Shown here piece after piece: positions 1-4,646 of a stretch of DNA of 5,728 bases. The stretch is from contig JAIUYC010000327.1 in assembly GCA_020216575.1 (NCBI GenBank), positions 1 through 5,728 on the forward strand, in the 5' to 3' direction. The notes under the pieces are model-generated. The model was not told the origin of the DNA, did not search any database, and saw only the letters and a program-made list of their open reading frames with translations. The translations under genes and the position numbers were made by a program. Positions within the stretch are counted from its first letter, which is position 1. Each line of letters begins with the position of its first letter. The DNA is from Coleofasciculus sp. S288. Its GTDB lineage: Bacteria > Cyanobacteriota > Cyanobacteriia > Cyanobacteriales > Coleofasciculaceae.

Positions 1-245
1 AAGTCTCCTTGGTCATGCACATCTAGAAACTCTTTAATCTCTAACAAACTCAGTCCCAAGCTTTGTGCGCGTTTGATAAAGCTCAAGCGAGTCAAGACAT
101 CCGAGTTGAATAAGCGGTAGCCACCTTCGGTTCTACCAAATGTCTTGAGCAAACCCAACTCGTCATAGTAGCGGATGGTTTTGATGGGGATACCGCTTTC
201 TTTAGCAATTGAACCAATGAGTCTTGGCCGATCTTGAACTAACAT
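1..245 (-). CDS. MerR-family transcriptional regulator, N-terminal part (cut by window edge)
   Basis: The minus-strand frame opens at ATG 245-243 and stays open to the window edge, giving 81 complete codons. An AAGGAG ribosome-binding site at 258-253 sits 7 bases before the start. The visible protein is a MerR DNA-binding domain: the helix-turn-helix begins at about residue 10 (IGSIAKESGIPIKTIRYYDE), followed by the wing (EGGYRLF, 40-46) and the second helical pair ending LLEIKEFLDVHDQGD (68-81). Family members bind a dyad inside an over-long promoter spacer and untwist it when the effector is bound. The effector domain lies outside the window, so the ligand cannot be assigned. The ending HDQGD resembles the run-up to the metal-binding cysteine in the metal-sensing branch (ZntR/CadR/CueR type), but that cysteine is not visible here. 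Its own MerR-type promoter lies just upstream, so autoregulation is likely. It follows azoR on the same strand after 122 bases. Confidence 0.93.
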   Translation of the reverse strand, partial: MLVQDRPRLIGSIAKESGIPIKTIRYYDELGLLKTFGRTEGGYRLFNSDVLTRLSFIKRAQSLGLSLLEIKEFLDVHDQGD

Positions 246-308
246 GACTTAACTCCTTGATGAGATGCGAGCTGCTTGCAGCAGTGCTTGCGCTAATCGT
301 CTCACCTT

Positions 309-340
309 ATCCTAAACTCTCTACCTAACTGGAGAGTCAA
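309..340 (-). promoter_or_regulatory. MerR-type promoter with 20-bp spacer and operator dyad
   Basis: Reading the minus strand, -35 TTGACT (340-335) and -10 TAGGAT (314-309) are separated by 20 bases instead of the usual 17. The spacer region carries an inverted repeat with arms ACTCTC and GAGAGT (22 bp in all, 337-316). An over-long spacer with an internal dyad is the hallmark of promoters controlled by MerR proteins. Expected transcription start is near 302, leaving about 57 untranslated bases before the merR start at 245. The arrangement implies that the regulator controls itself; whether it has other targets is not visible. Confidence 0.8.
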
Positions 341-353
341 GAGGGTAGCAAAT

Positions 354-403
354 GCGATCGCCAACTACTAGATTTTTGCTAATTCCATCAATTGAGCGAT
401 CGC
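354..403. repeat. Two HIP1 octamers (GCGATCGC) at the azoR 3' end
   Basis: Exact GCGATCGC copies occur at 354-361, just past the azoR stop, and at 396-403, inside azoR. Further exact copies lie at 1072-1079, 1635-1642 and 1873-1880. HIP1 is the highly iterated palindrome over-represented in many cyanobacterial genomes. It is the main taxonomic clue in this window. No exact copy was found after 1880. Confidence 0.85.
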
Positions 404-988
404 AGCTTCCGTAGCTTGTTGCTGCACCTCGTTGGAGCCTCCCTGATTGGGAACTTCGACATAGTCAACATTTTGAATCCCCAAAAAGTTGAGAATAAAC
501 CGTAGATACGGCACACAGAAATCCATCGCACCCGCAGATGTGTCAGGCGCATAACTGCCTGCACGAGAACTGATAATTAATGCTTTTTTCCCAGTGAGTA
601 ATCCATTAAACGCACCTGTATCCGGGTCATACTGTACCGTCCGACCGACCCGAATAACGTTGTCAAAATAAGCCTTGAGATTGGCAGGGATGCCAAAGTT
701 ATACATGGGAACCCCAATCACAATCCGGTCTGCCTCAACTAGTTCAGCAATCAAGGTATCCGACTCAGCCAACAACGCTTTTGTATCCTCTGTTTGACGT
801 TCCGATGGAGTCAGGTTTGCTGCTACCCAGTTGGCGGTGATGAGAGAGGGAGAGTGTACTCCGACATCTCGCAAACTATATTGCGTATCGGGGTTGTAAG
901 AACGCCATCGATCAATAAACTTAGATGCAAGGGTGCGAGAAACAGACCCTTCTTGACGCACGCTGGATTGAATTTCTAACAGCTTCAT
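368..988 (-). CDS. azoR: FMN-dependent NADH-azoreductase (AzoR/AcpD family)
   Basis: The 206-residue protein has the flavodoxin-like fold of the AzoR family and the usual length of about 200 residues. Visible motifs are the N-terminal strand and FMN-phosphate loop (LLEIQSSVRQEGSVSRTLA, 3-21), the flavin-binding PMYNFGIPANLKAYFDNV (94-111) and the second flavin loop SSRAGSY (140-146). Known members are homodimeric cytosolic flavoenzymes that reduce azo dyes and, more physiologically, quinones by two-electron transfer from NAD(P)H, which avoids semiquinone radicals. The ATG at 988-986 is supported by GGAG at 999-996, 7 bases upstream. It lies 49 bases downstream of a pair of small membrane transporters on the same strand with no terminator-like hairpin between, so it is probably the last gene of that unit. 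True substrates are inferred from the family only. Confidence 0.93.
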   Translation of the reverse strand: MKLLEIQSSVRQEGSVSRTLASKFIDRWRSYNPDTQYSLRDVGVHSPSLITANWVAANLTPSERQTEDTKALLAESDTLIAELVEADRIVIGVPMYNFGIPANLKAYFDNVIRVGRTVQYDPDTGAFNGLLTGKKALIISSRAGSYAPDTSAGAMDFCVPYLRFILNFLGIQNVDYVEVPNQGGSNEVQQQATEAAIAQLMELAKI

Positions 989-1037
989 GGTTCTTCTCCG
1001 ATAAGATGTAGTTGCAAAAATGATTCAGATTGTGACT

Positions 1038-1499
1038 CTAATTTGAGTGCTGACGATCGAGTTGAGTGAGAGCGATCGCCACCATTAACAACGAGATGGC
1101 AAAAACTCTGGATAGATTCAAGGGATGAGTTGGAACACCAAACCAACCAAACTGATCGATGACCAGGGACATGACCATCTGACTACAAACAACAGCTAGG
1201 GTTGATGTAGTTAAACCCAGCTTCGGCACCGTCAACGTACTTAAGCTGACAAACGTTGCTCCCAAAAATCCTCCTAAAAATGCCCACCACGGGACGTTAG
1301 CAAACCTTGCAAAATCCGGTGCTTTGAAAATACCCAACGCTAGCAGGAGGGTTAAAATACTGAACCCAACCAGGAAATTAATTGCCGCCGCCGCGATCGG
1401 AGAGTGAAGCGTTTGTTTTAACCGAGCATTGGCAGCAGAACCGATCGCCAAAAAACTTCCTGCTGAACCTGCCCCAAGCATTGCTAATAAAATATCCAT
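1038..1499 (-). CDS. YdcZ/DUF606-type DMT-superfamily small membrane protein, second of a pair
   Basis: The 153-residue product starts at ATG 1499-1497, 20 bases after the stop of its paralogue, and is nearly all membrane. About five hydrophobic segments lie near residues 3-21, 35-57, 70-88, 94-113 and 131-146. Hallmarks are the early small-residue stretch GAGSAGSFLAIGSAANARL (9-27), the FLGGFLGA turn (74-81), and DQFGWFGVPTHPL (115-127) followed by the last helix. The same DxFGWxGxPxHxL pattern occurs in the preceding gene. The family (PF04657, putative inner-membrane exporters of the drug/metabolite transporter superfamily) often occurs as two half-size genes or one fused gene, which suggests a heterodimer. 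The frame is open further upstream to 2066, but that part is the out-of-frame shadow of the paralogue. No clear ribosome-binding site precedes the start, so translation may be coupled to the gene before it. Substrate unknown. Confidence 0.85.
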   Translation of the reverse strand: MDILLAMLGAGSAGSFLAIGSAANARLKQTLHSPIAAAAINFLVGFSILTLLLALGIFKAPDFARFANVPWWAFLGGFLGATFVSLSTLTVPKLGLTTSTLAVVCSQMVMSLVIDQFGWFGVPTHPLNLSRVFAISLLMVAIALTQLDRQHSN

Positions 1500-1519
1500 G
1501 ATGTTTGAGAAACAATTGA

Positions 1520-2008
1520 TTACTGTGTCAGAAAGAAGAGCGCAACAGCTAACAGCCCAACGGCAAACCGACGATGAGGAGTGAGGCGATGTTGAGGCAT
1601 TCCCAACCAACCAAAATGATCGGTGATGATACCTGCGATCGCTTGTCCACCGACCACAAATCCTAATGTCAAGGTTGCTCCTAATGTGGAGATGAAGTAA
1701 GCACTGGAGACAATGTACCAGGCTCCAAATAAGCCTCCTGTGAAACTCCATTGAGGCGCTTTGCGTAAGGTGTAGCAATCCAAGTGACCAAACTGCCCCG
1801 TTAAGAGCAACGCCATTAACGCGAGTAAACCGATGAAATAAGAAACATCCGCCGCTAAGGGGGCAGAATTCAGCGATCGCGCCAATTGAGCATTGATGCT
1901 GGCTTGAATGGGCAACAGCGCCCCACTCAATAAAGACAACAGGAGATAGAGACAAATTTGGCAGCGCAGCAAGATATTCCGAGAGCGGAACAAGGATAGG
2001 AACGTCAT
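1520..2008 (-). CDS. YdcZ/DUF606-type DMT-superfamily small membrane protein, first of a pair
   Basis: This 162-residue protein is a paralogue of the following gene. Hydrophobic segments lie near residues 18-36, 53-71, 89-106, 109-128 and 146-161. Family features include IQASINAQLARSL after helix 1 (34-46), the TGGLFGAWYIVSSAYF segment (90-105) and DHFGWLGMPQHRL (130-142) before the last helix. The N-terminus is about 15 residues longer than in the partner and carries three arginines (RSRNILLR, 8-15), compatible with a cytoplasmic N-terminus. Known relatives are putative inner-membrane exporters. As the promoter-proximal gene, it is probably made together with its partner and the azoreductase, and repressed by the divergent MarR protein. 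The ATG at 2008-2006 lacks a good Shine-Dalgarno sequence, so the start is less certain than the frame. Transported compound unknown. Confidence 0.85.
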   Translation of the reverse strand: MTFLSLFRSRNILLRCQICLYLLLSLLSGALLPIQASINAQLARSLNSAPLAADVSYFIGLLALMALLLTGQFGHLDCYTLRKAPQWSFTGGLFGAWYIVSSAYFISTLGATLTLGFVVGGQAIAGIITDHFGWLGMPQHRLTPHRRFAVGLLAVALFFLTQ

Positions 2009-2093
2009 AGTTTTTGTGGTGTAAGGATTTGAGCGACTGACTCGCTGTTGCCCGGATTTCTTTCAATCAATCGCTGATTGGACTGGTGAAATG

Positions 2094-2111
2094 TATCTTG
2101 ATATCAAGATA
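2094..2111. promoter_or_regulatory. Operator 1: perfect 18-bp palindrome (MarR-type)
   Basis: TATCTTGATATCAAGATA is a perfect inverted repeat. It covers the -10 hexamer (TATCTT, 2111-2106) of the promoter that reads leftward into the exporter/azoreductase genes. Size, AT-rich ends and position between a marR gene and a divergent transporter fit a MarR-dimer binding site. A near copy lies 42 bp to the right, centre to centre. Confidence 0.82.
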
Positions 2112-2134
2112 GTTGAAATAAAGATGAACGTCAA
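2106..2134 (-). promoter_or_regulatory. Promoter of the exporter-azoR unit
   Basis: On the minus strand, -35 TTGACG (2134-2129) and -10 TATCTT (2111-2106) are separated by exactly 17 bases. The -35 matches the consensus in five of six positions and the -10 in four of six. The -10 is the right arm of operator 1, so a bound MarR dimer would exclude RNA polymerase. The leader to the ATG at 2008 would be about 90 bases. Confidence 0.6.
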
Positions 2135-2136
2135 GA

Positions 2137-2152
2137 ATCTTGATGTCAAGAT
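2137..2152. promoter_or_regulatory. Operator 2: near-perfect 16-bp palindrome (MarR-type)
   Basis: ATCTTGATGTCAAGAT differs from the core of operator 1 by a single central base. Its last base is the first base of a perfect TATAAT at 2152-2157 that could be the marR -10 element. It also overlaps a second possible -10 (AATCTT, 2136-2141), placed 17 bases after TTGAAA (2113-2118). Occupancy would therefore block marR transcription under either promoter model, implying negative autoregulation. Confidence 0.8.
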
Positions 2153-2163
2153 ATAATGCTTCT

Positions 2164-2664
2164 ATGACACACGATCGCATTGATGAAATTTTGGAACAAT
2201 GGCAACGAGAGTCCCCTCAGTTAGATGTTTCAGCTCTAGCGGTGACGGGGCGAGTGATGCGAATAGCCCGTTTACTGGAAAAGCATCGGGAAACCGTGCT
2301 CGCAGAGTATGGGTTGAATGTGTGGTCGTTTGATGTGCTGGCAACGCTCAGGCGACAAGGTTCACCCTATCAGCTCAAACCCACAGATCTGTATGGTTTG
2401 TTAATGCTCTCTTCTGGAGCGATGACGAACCGGATCGATCGCTTAGAAGAAGATGGCGTAGTCGTTCGCCTTCGCGATCCAGACGATCGGCGCAGTGTGA
2501 TTGTTCAACTGACTCCCAAAGGCATTGAGTTGATGGATACGGTCATGCCTGTGTTGTTTGAGAAGGAACAGCAATTCCTGGAACAATTCACTAAGACTGA
2601 AACTCAAACATTCACTAAATTGCTTCGTCGGTTTTTGCTATCCTTCGATGAGAGCGACAGATGA
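2164..2664 (+). CDS. MarR-family transcriptional regulator
   Basis: The protein has 166 residues from ATG 2164; the frame is also open from TTG 2140 and ATG 2143. I prefer 2164 because the earlier codons lie inside operator 2 and at or upstream of the likely transcription start. The domain order is typical: dimerisation helices (about 1-55), winged helix-turn-helix with LKPTDLYGLLMLSSGAMTNRIDRLEEDG (71-98, recognition helix near 84-94), the wing RDPDDRRSVIVQLTPKG (104-120) with the family's DxRR signature, then C-terminal dimerisation helices. The sequence contains no cysteine, so it cannot use a thiol switch as OhrR or YodB do; direct ligand binding is more likely. It is divergent from the YdcZ-type pair and azoR, and two matched palindromes lie in the shared spacer. 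It is therefore likely the repressor of that unit and of itself. No clear Shine-Dalgarno sequence precedes the chosen start. Confidence 0.92.
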   Translation: MTHDRIDEILEQWQRESPQLDVSALAVTGRVMRIARLLEKHRETVLAEYGLNVWSFDVLATLRRQGSPYQLKPTDLYGLLMLSSGAMTNRIDRLEEDGVVVRLRDPDDRRSVIVQLTPKGIELMDTVMPVLFEKEQQFLEQFTKTETQTFTKLLRRFLLSFDESDR

Positions 2665-2710
2665 CACAAGGTTATCTTGACGTAATCGGCAGACAGTTGC
2701 AGCTCTAAAG

Positions 2711-3274
2711 TCACTCCATCAACCAGCTAAACAGACCTTCTACTGTGAGGTTAAAATCTTTAGCAAATTCTGGCACTGGCAATCGTGTCTGCGGTTCATC
2801 ATAGACAGTCGTTGCTCGATCCGGTAGATAAACAAACACAGATTGTTCATCTGGATCGATCAGCCATCCCATCTGAGTCCCATGCTTGAGGCAATGCAGA
2901 ATATTTTTGGTAACTTTAGTTTGGCTCTGATCCGGTGACAGAATTTCGATTGTCCAATCTGGGGCAATTGAAAAAACGTTAGCGACTCCACCATTGTCCT
3001 TGCGTGGAATTCTACCCCACAGAAACACGGCAATATCAGGTACAGTTGAACGTCCACCAAAAGTACAGCGTAGTTCTGTGAAAGCCCGTGCGATCTGTTT
3101 GGGTTTGACGACCAAGTTGATTGCGGGTGCTAATTCAGTCTGAATTGCACTGTGTTCTCCTTGTGGCATTGGTTTCTGGACGATTAGCCCATCAATGTAC
3201 TCGCTAGGGGGTTCTGTCTCCGGCAACTGTAGAAATTCTTCTAGCGTAAGGGGTGTAGTAGGAGTTTGTACCAT
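2711..3274 (-). CDS. Uma2 family endonuclease-like protein (DUF820, PD-(D/E)XK fold)
   Basis: The 187-residue protein matches the Uma2/DUF820 family (PF05685), which is found in dozens of copies in many cyanobacteria. Order of features: LTLEEFLQLP (9-18), EYIDGLIVQKPMPQGEHSAIQ (25-45), the first acidic strand VPDIAVF (78-84, Asp80), the second catalytic strand WTIEILSPDQS (107-117, Glu110) with lysines at 120 and 123, and the terminal GWLIDPDEQSVFVYLPD (136-152). Asp80, Glu110 and a following lysine give the expected nuclease-type acidic core, so it looks intact. The biological role of the family is unsettled. The ATG at 3274-3272 has GGAG (3285-3282) 7 bases upstream. It lies 56 bases downstream of the antitoxin gene on the same strand and may share its transcript, although the clear ribosome-binding site also allows independent expression. 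It is convergent with marR. Confidence 0.92.
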   Translation of the reverse strand: MVQTPTTPLTLEEFLQLPETEPPSEYIDGLIVQKPMPQGEHSAIQTELAPAINLVVKPKQIARAFTELRCTFGGRSTVPDIAVFLWGRIPRKDNGGVANVFSIAPDWTIEILSPDQSQTKVTKNILHCLKHGTQMGWLIDPDEQSVFVYLPDRATTVYDEPQTRLPVPEFAKDFNLTVEGLFSWLME

Positions 3275-3330
3275 TTTAAGACTCCAGTTAACCGTAGAGC
3301 TAAGAGGGTTGAATCAAGAGTTAGACGGTT

Positions 3331-3723
3331 TTATCTTTCGGTGGGTGCGGTACTTCGAGATTGCCTGTGGGATATTCTGCGTTTGGTTGGCTTGTCTGAA
3401 GCAACAACTCTCGTCTGAGCTTGAGAACGAGATTTAGGTTTAACCTTGACTACGATTTCCACGTCACGACCTAGAGCGTTCAAGAAGCGAAACAGGCGTA
3501 CAGTGGAAAACCCTGACAGTTTTCCTCGCATTAGGGCAGAAATTTTCGGCTGGTCAATTCCAAGCAGTTCAGCAGCTTCAGTCTGGGTCATGTGTCGTTT
3601 GGTGATGATGGAGCCTATTTTACGTGCAAGCTCTGCCTTCACCATCATCTCATCGGGATTGGCTAGTCCCAAATCAGCAAACACATTTCCGTTACTTGCT
3701 TGCACGCTGATTTCCTCAGTCAT
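3331..3723 (-). CDS. HigA-like antitoxin, XRE-family helix-turn-helix protein
   Basis: The 130-residue protein begins with the segment usual for this antitoxin branch, NVFADLGLANPDEMMVKAEL (13-32). An XRE helix-turn-helix follows (ARKIGSIITKRHMTQTEAAE, 33-52, then LLGIDQPKISALMRGKLSGF, 53-72) and then a short helix-strand segment, RFLNALGRDVEIVVKVKP (79-96). Antitoxins of this type neutralise the partner RNase and repress their own promoter. Its ATG overlaps the toxin stop in ATGA (3723-3720), and GGAG at 3734-3731 within the toxin gene can serve as its ribosome-binding site, so translation is coupled. Residues 97-130 form an extra polar tail rich in Lys, Arg, Ser, Thr and Gln, beyond the roughly 95-100 residues common for the family. 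That tail may be disordered or may reflect loss of an earlier stop codon. Confidence 0.88.
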   Translation of the reverse strand: MTEEISVQASNGNVFADLGLANPDEMMVKAELARKIGSIITKRHMTQTEAAELLGIDQPKISALMRGKLSGFSTVRLFRFLNALGRDVEIVVKVKPKSRSQAQTRVVASDKPTKRRISHRQSRSTAPTER

Positions 3724-4106
3724 GGTTCCTCTCCTTTTCTTTTCTTGCCGTAGTTCTCATGATGATGCTCTTGAGCGCGTTTAAGCCTTATTTCAATCAG
3801 TTTGATGTCTTGCTTAGGTGTAGCAATTCCTTGCTTGGATTTCTTCTGAAAAACGTGTAGTACATAAACTACTTCCTCAAGTTTCACTGTATAGACTGCT
3901 CGGTAGGTGTCTCCATCAAAATCCTCTACAACTTCCAACACCCCAGCCCCCTTGAACCCTTTTAGGGGTTTGGCTGATGGATGTTTTTCACCACACTGAG
4001 CTAAATACAAGGCATAACCCACGACCTGCTGCACCTCGTTGGGAAACTGTTTTAAGTCGTCCAGTGAACTTCCAACCCACTCAACTGGCTTTAACGAAGA
4101 ACTCAT
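3720..4106 (-). CDS. HigB-like toxin, RelE superfamily (phage Gp49-like)
   Basis: The 128-residue protein fits the phage-derived Gp49-like/HigB family of the RelE mRNA-interferase superfamily (PF05973). The N-terminal helical part, SSLDDLKQFPNEVQQVVGYA (13-32), is followed by the conserved sheet KPLKGFKGAGVLEVVEDF (46-63), TYRAVYTVKL (67-76), VVYVLHVFQKKSKQG (79-93) and TPKQDIKLIEIRLKRAQE (96-113). Arg69 and the Phe86/Lys88-Lys89 cluster sit where the family places its RNA-binding or catalytic residues. Known relatives cleave mRNA at the ribosome, and the cell survives only while the cognate antitoxin is present. Toxin-first order with a 4-base overlap to an XRE antitoxin is the HigBA arrangement. 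A GGAAGAGG stretch just before the ATG can act as ribosome-binding site. The C-terminus from 114 (EHHHENYGKKRKGEEP) is a charged tail encoded over the antitoxin's translation signals. Confidence 0.88.
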   Translation of the reverse strand: MSSSLKPVEWVGSSLDDLKQFPNEVQQVVGYALYLAQCGEKHPSAKPLKGFKGAGVLEVVEDFDGDTYRAVYTVKLEEVVYVLHVFQKKSKQGIATPKQDIKLIEIRLKRAQEHHHENYGKKRKGEEP

Positions 4107-4116
4107 GCCTCTTCCC

Positions 4117-4146
4117 AGTATGCTAATTCTGGCATATTTTGGTCAA
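4117..4146 (-). promoter_or_regulatory. Possible promoter/operator of the toxin-antitoxin pair
   Basis: On the minus strand, TTGACC (4146-4141) and CATACT (4122-4117) are 18 bases apart. Between them and over the -10 lies an imperfect 18-bp inverted repeat with arms TATGC and GCATA (4119-4136). A dyad in the promoter fits autorepression by the XRE antitoxin. The predicted start would be only a few bases before the toxin ATG at 4106, so an upstream alternative (TATTTT at 4153-4148 as -10) remains possible. Confidence 0.35.
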
Positions 4147-4271
4147 TAAAATACCCTATCTCAGATTTGAGCAAAACTTCTAAACAAATCTTTCAAGGGT
4201 TTCAATTGAAAGTTTTCCAACATTCCGCAGACCTGCAAGGTTTGAAGGCATGGGAAAAAGCTCCCCTTTAA

Positions 4272-4496
4272 ATTGACAATAGCAAAATTACTAGAGAGCT
4301 TGAAGCTGTCCAATTGACTTTTCCGGGACTGGTTTTAGCCCAAACAGTGTGGGAAGCGATGGGAACGTCTCCAGGTTTTCGACCGTTTAGTCCAGGATAT
4401 GTTTGCAAACCCTATGAGGGTGAAGTTTATAAACCACTGATGGCATCGTCGGAGTTGAAGAGTAAGCTGAATGAATTGTTGATTGTGTCTATTTAG
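4272..4496 (+). pseudogene. Possible gene remnant, unrecognised C-terminal-like fragment
   Basis: A 74-codon frame runs from just after the stop TAA 4269-4271 to the stop TAG at 4494-4496. Its only internal starts are TTG 4314 and a late ATG 4359, and no Shine-Dalgarno sequence fits either. The amino-acid composition looks like a real folded protein tail, for example FPGLVLAQTVWEAMG and FRPFSPGYVCKPYEGE, ending in a short helix SSELKSKLNELL. The same frame is also open upstream of the stop, from about 4104 to 4268, so the piece may be the end of a longer gene broken by a nonsense change. I do not recognise the family. It could equally be a chance open frame. Confidence 0.3.
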
Positions 4497-4507
4497 AGTT
4501 TTGTAGT

Positions 4508-4533
4508 AGATAGTACCCTGGAGGGTACTATCT
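4508..4533. repeat. Perfect inverted repeat (12-bp arms)
   Basis: AGATAGTACCCT and AGGGTACTATCT are exact reverse complements separated by GG. As RNA this gives a strong hairpin, about 11 pairs with a 4-base loop. No run of T follows on either strand, so it is not a standard intrinsic terminator. It starts 12 bases after the stop of the possible remnant. Confidence 0.8.
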
Positions 4534-4545
4534 GGAGAATCTAGT

Positions 4546-4562
4546 TTTAGCTAAAGTACTTT
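4546..4562. repeat. Two overlapping 10-bp palindromes
   Basis: TTTAGCTAAA (4546-4555) and AAAGTACTTT (4553-4562) are perfect palindromes that share three bases. They join the two longer inverted repeats on either side into one palindrome-rich block. Function unknown; they could be part of a protein-binding site or of an RNA structure. Confidence 0.6.
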
Positions 4563-4588
4563 TCAGATGTATGAAGTACATCTGAAAA
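4560..4588. repeat. Perfect inverted repeat (12-bp arms, 5-base loop)
   Basis: TTTTCAGATGTA and TACATCTGAAAA are exact reverse complements around the loop TGAAG. The T-rich left and A-rich right arm ends would pair, and no separate U-tract follows on the + strand (AACACTAC comes next). It lies 58 bases before the start codon of the beta-helix gene, so in a transcript of that gene begun upstream it would form a leader hairpin. Confidence 0.8.
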
Positions 4589-4646
4589 ACACTACAAATT
4601 GAACAAAATCATATTATATTTTGATTCACCTGGAACGACTAATTGA

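Larger units (their letters stand above)
4107..4646. other. Intergenic region without a confident gene
   Basis: The stretch between the toxin gene and the beta-helix gene contains the presumed toxin-antitoxin promoter (4117-4146), a 12-bp palindrome TTTCAATTGAAA (4200-4211), a protein-like open frame with no good start (4272-4496), a cluster of palindromes (4508-4588) and an AT-rich tract (4596-4624) before the last gene. I see no tRNA, rRNA or CRISPR repeat pattern in it. Confidence 0.6.

Noticed and set aside
989..1037. A separate promoter or terminator between the second YdcZ-type gene and azoR.
   Set aside because: No hairpin is visible, and no -35/-10 pair with acceptable spacing could be found in these 49 bases.
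1500..2066. The minus-strand frame of the second YdcZ-type gene stays open back to 2066, suggesting a 342-residue protein.
   Set aside because: The upstream 189 codons overlap the first YdcZ-type gene in another frame. They encode His/Ser/Cys-rich sequence with no membrane pattern, while the ATG at 1499 begins exactly at the family's N-terminus.
2140..2163. TTG 2140 or ATG 2143 as the marR start.
   Set aside because: Both lie in operator 2 and at or upstream of the likely transcription start. The extra eight residues add no family-like sequence. ATG 2164 is preferred, though 2143 is not formally excluded.
2673..2682. TATCTTGACG after the marR stop, resembling a half-site of the operators.
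   Set aside because: There is no matching second arm and no promoter next to it; a 10-base similarity by chance is plausible.
3195..3784. Plus-strand open frames opposite the Uma2 start and the antitoxin gene.
   Set aside because: They are antisense shadows of genes with clear domains and good starts; their translations show no family features.
4508..4588. The hairpins as intrinsic terminators.
   Set aside because: Neither stem is followed by a U-tract on either strand, and no confident gene ends immediately before them.
4508..4588. The repeats as a CRISPR array or insertion-sequence ends.
   Set aside because: There are no regularly spaced direct repeats, and the inverted repeats do not flank a transposase or share one sequence.
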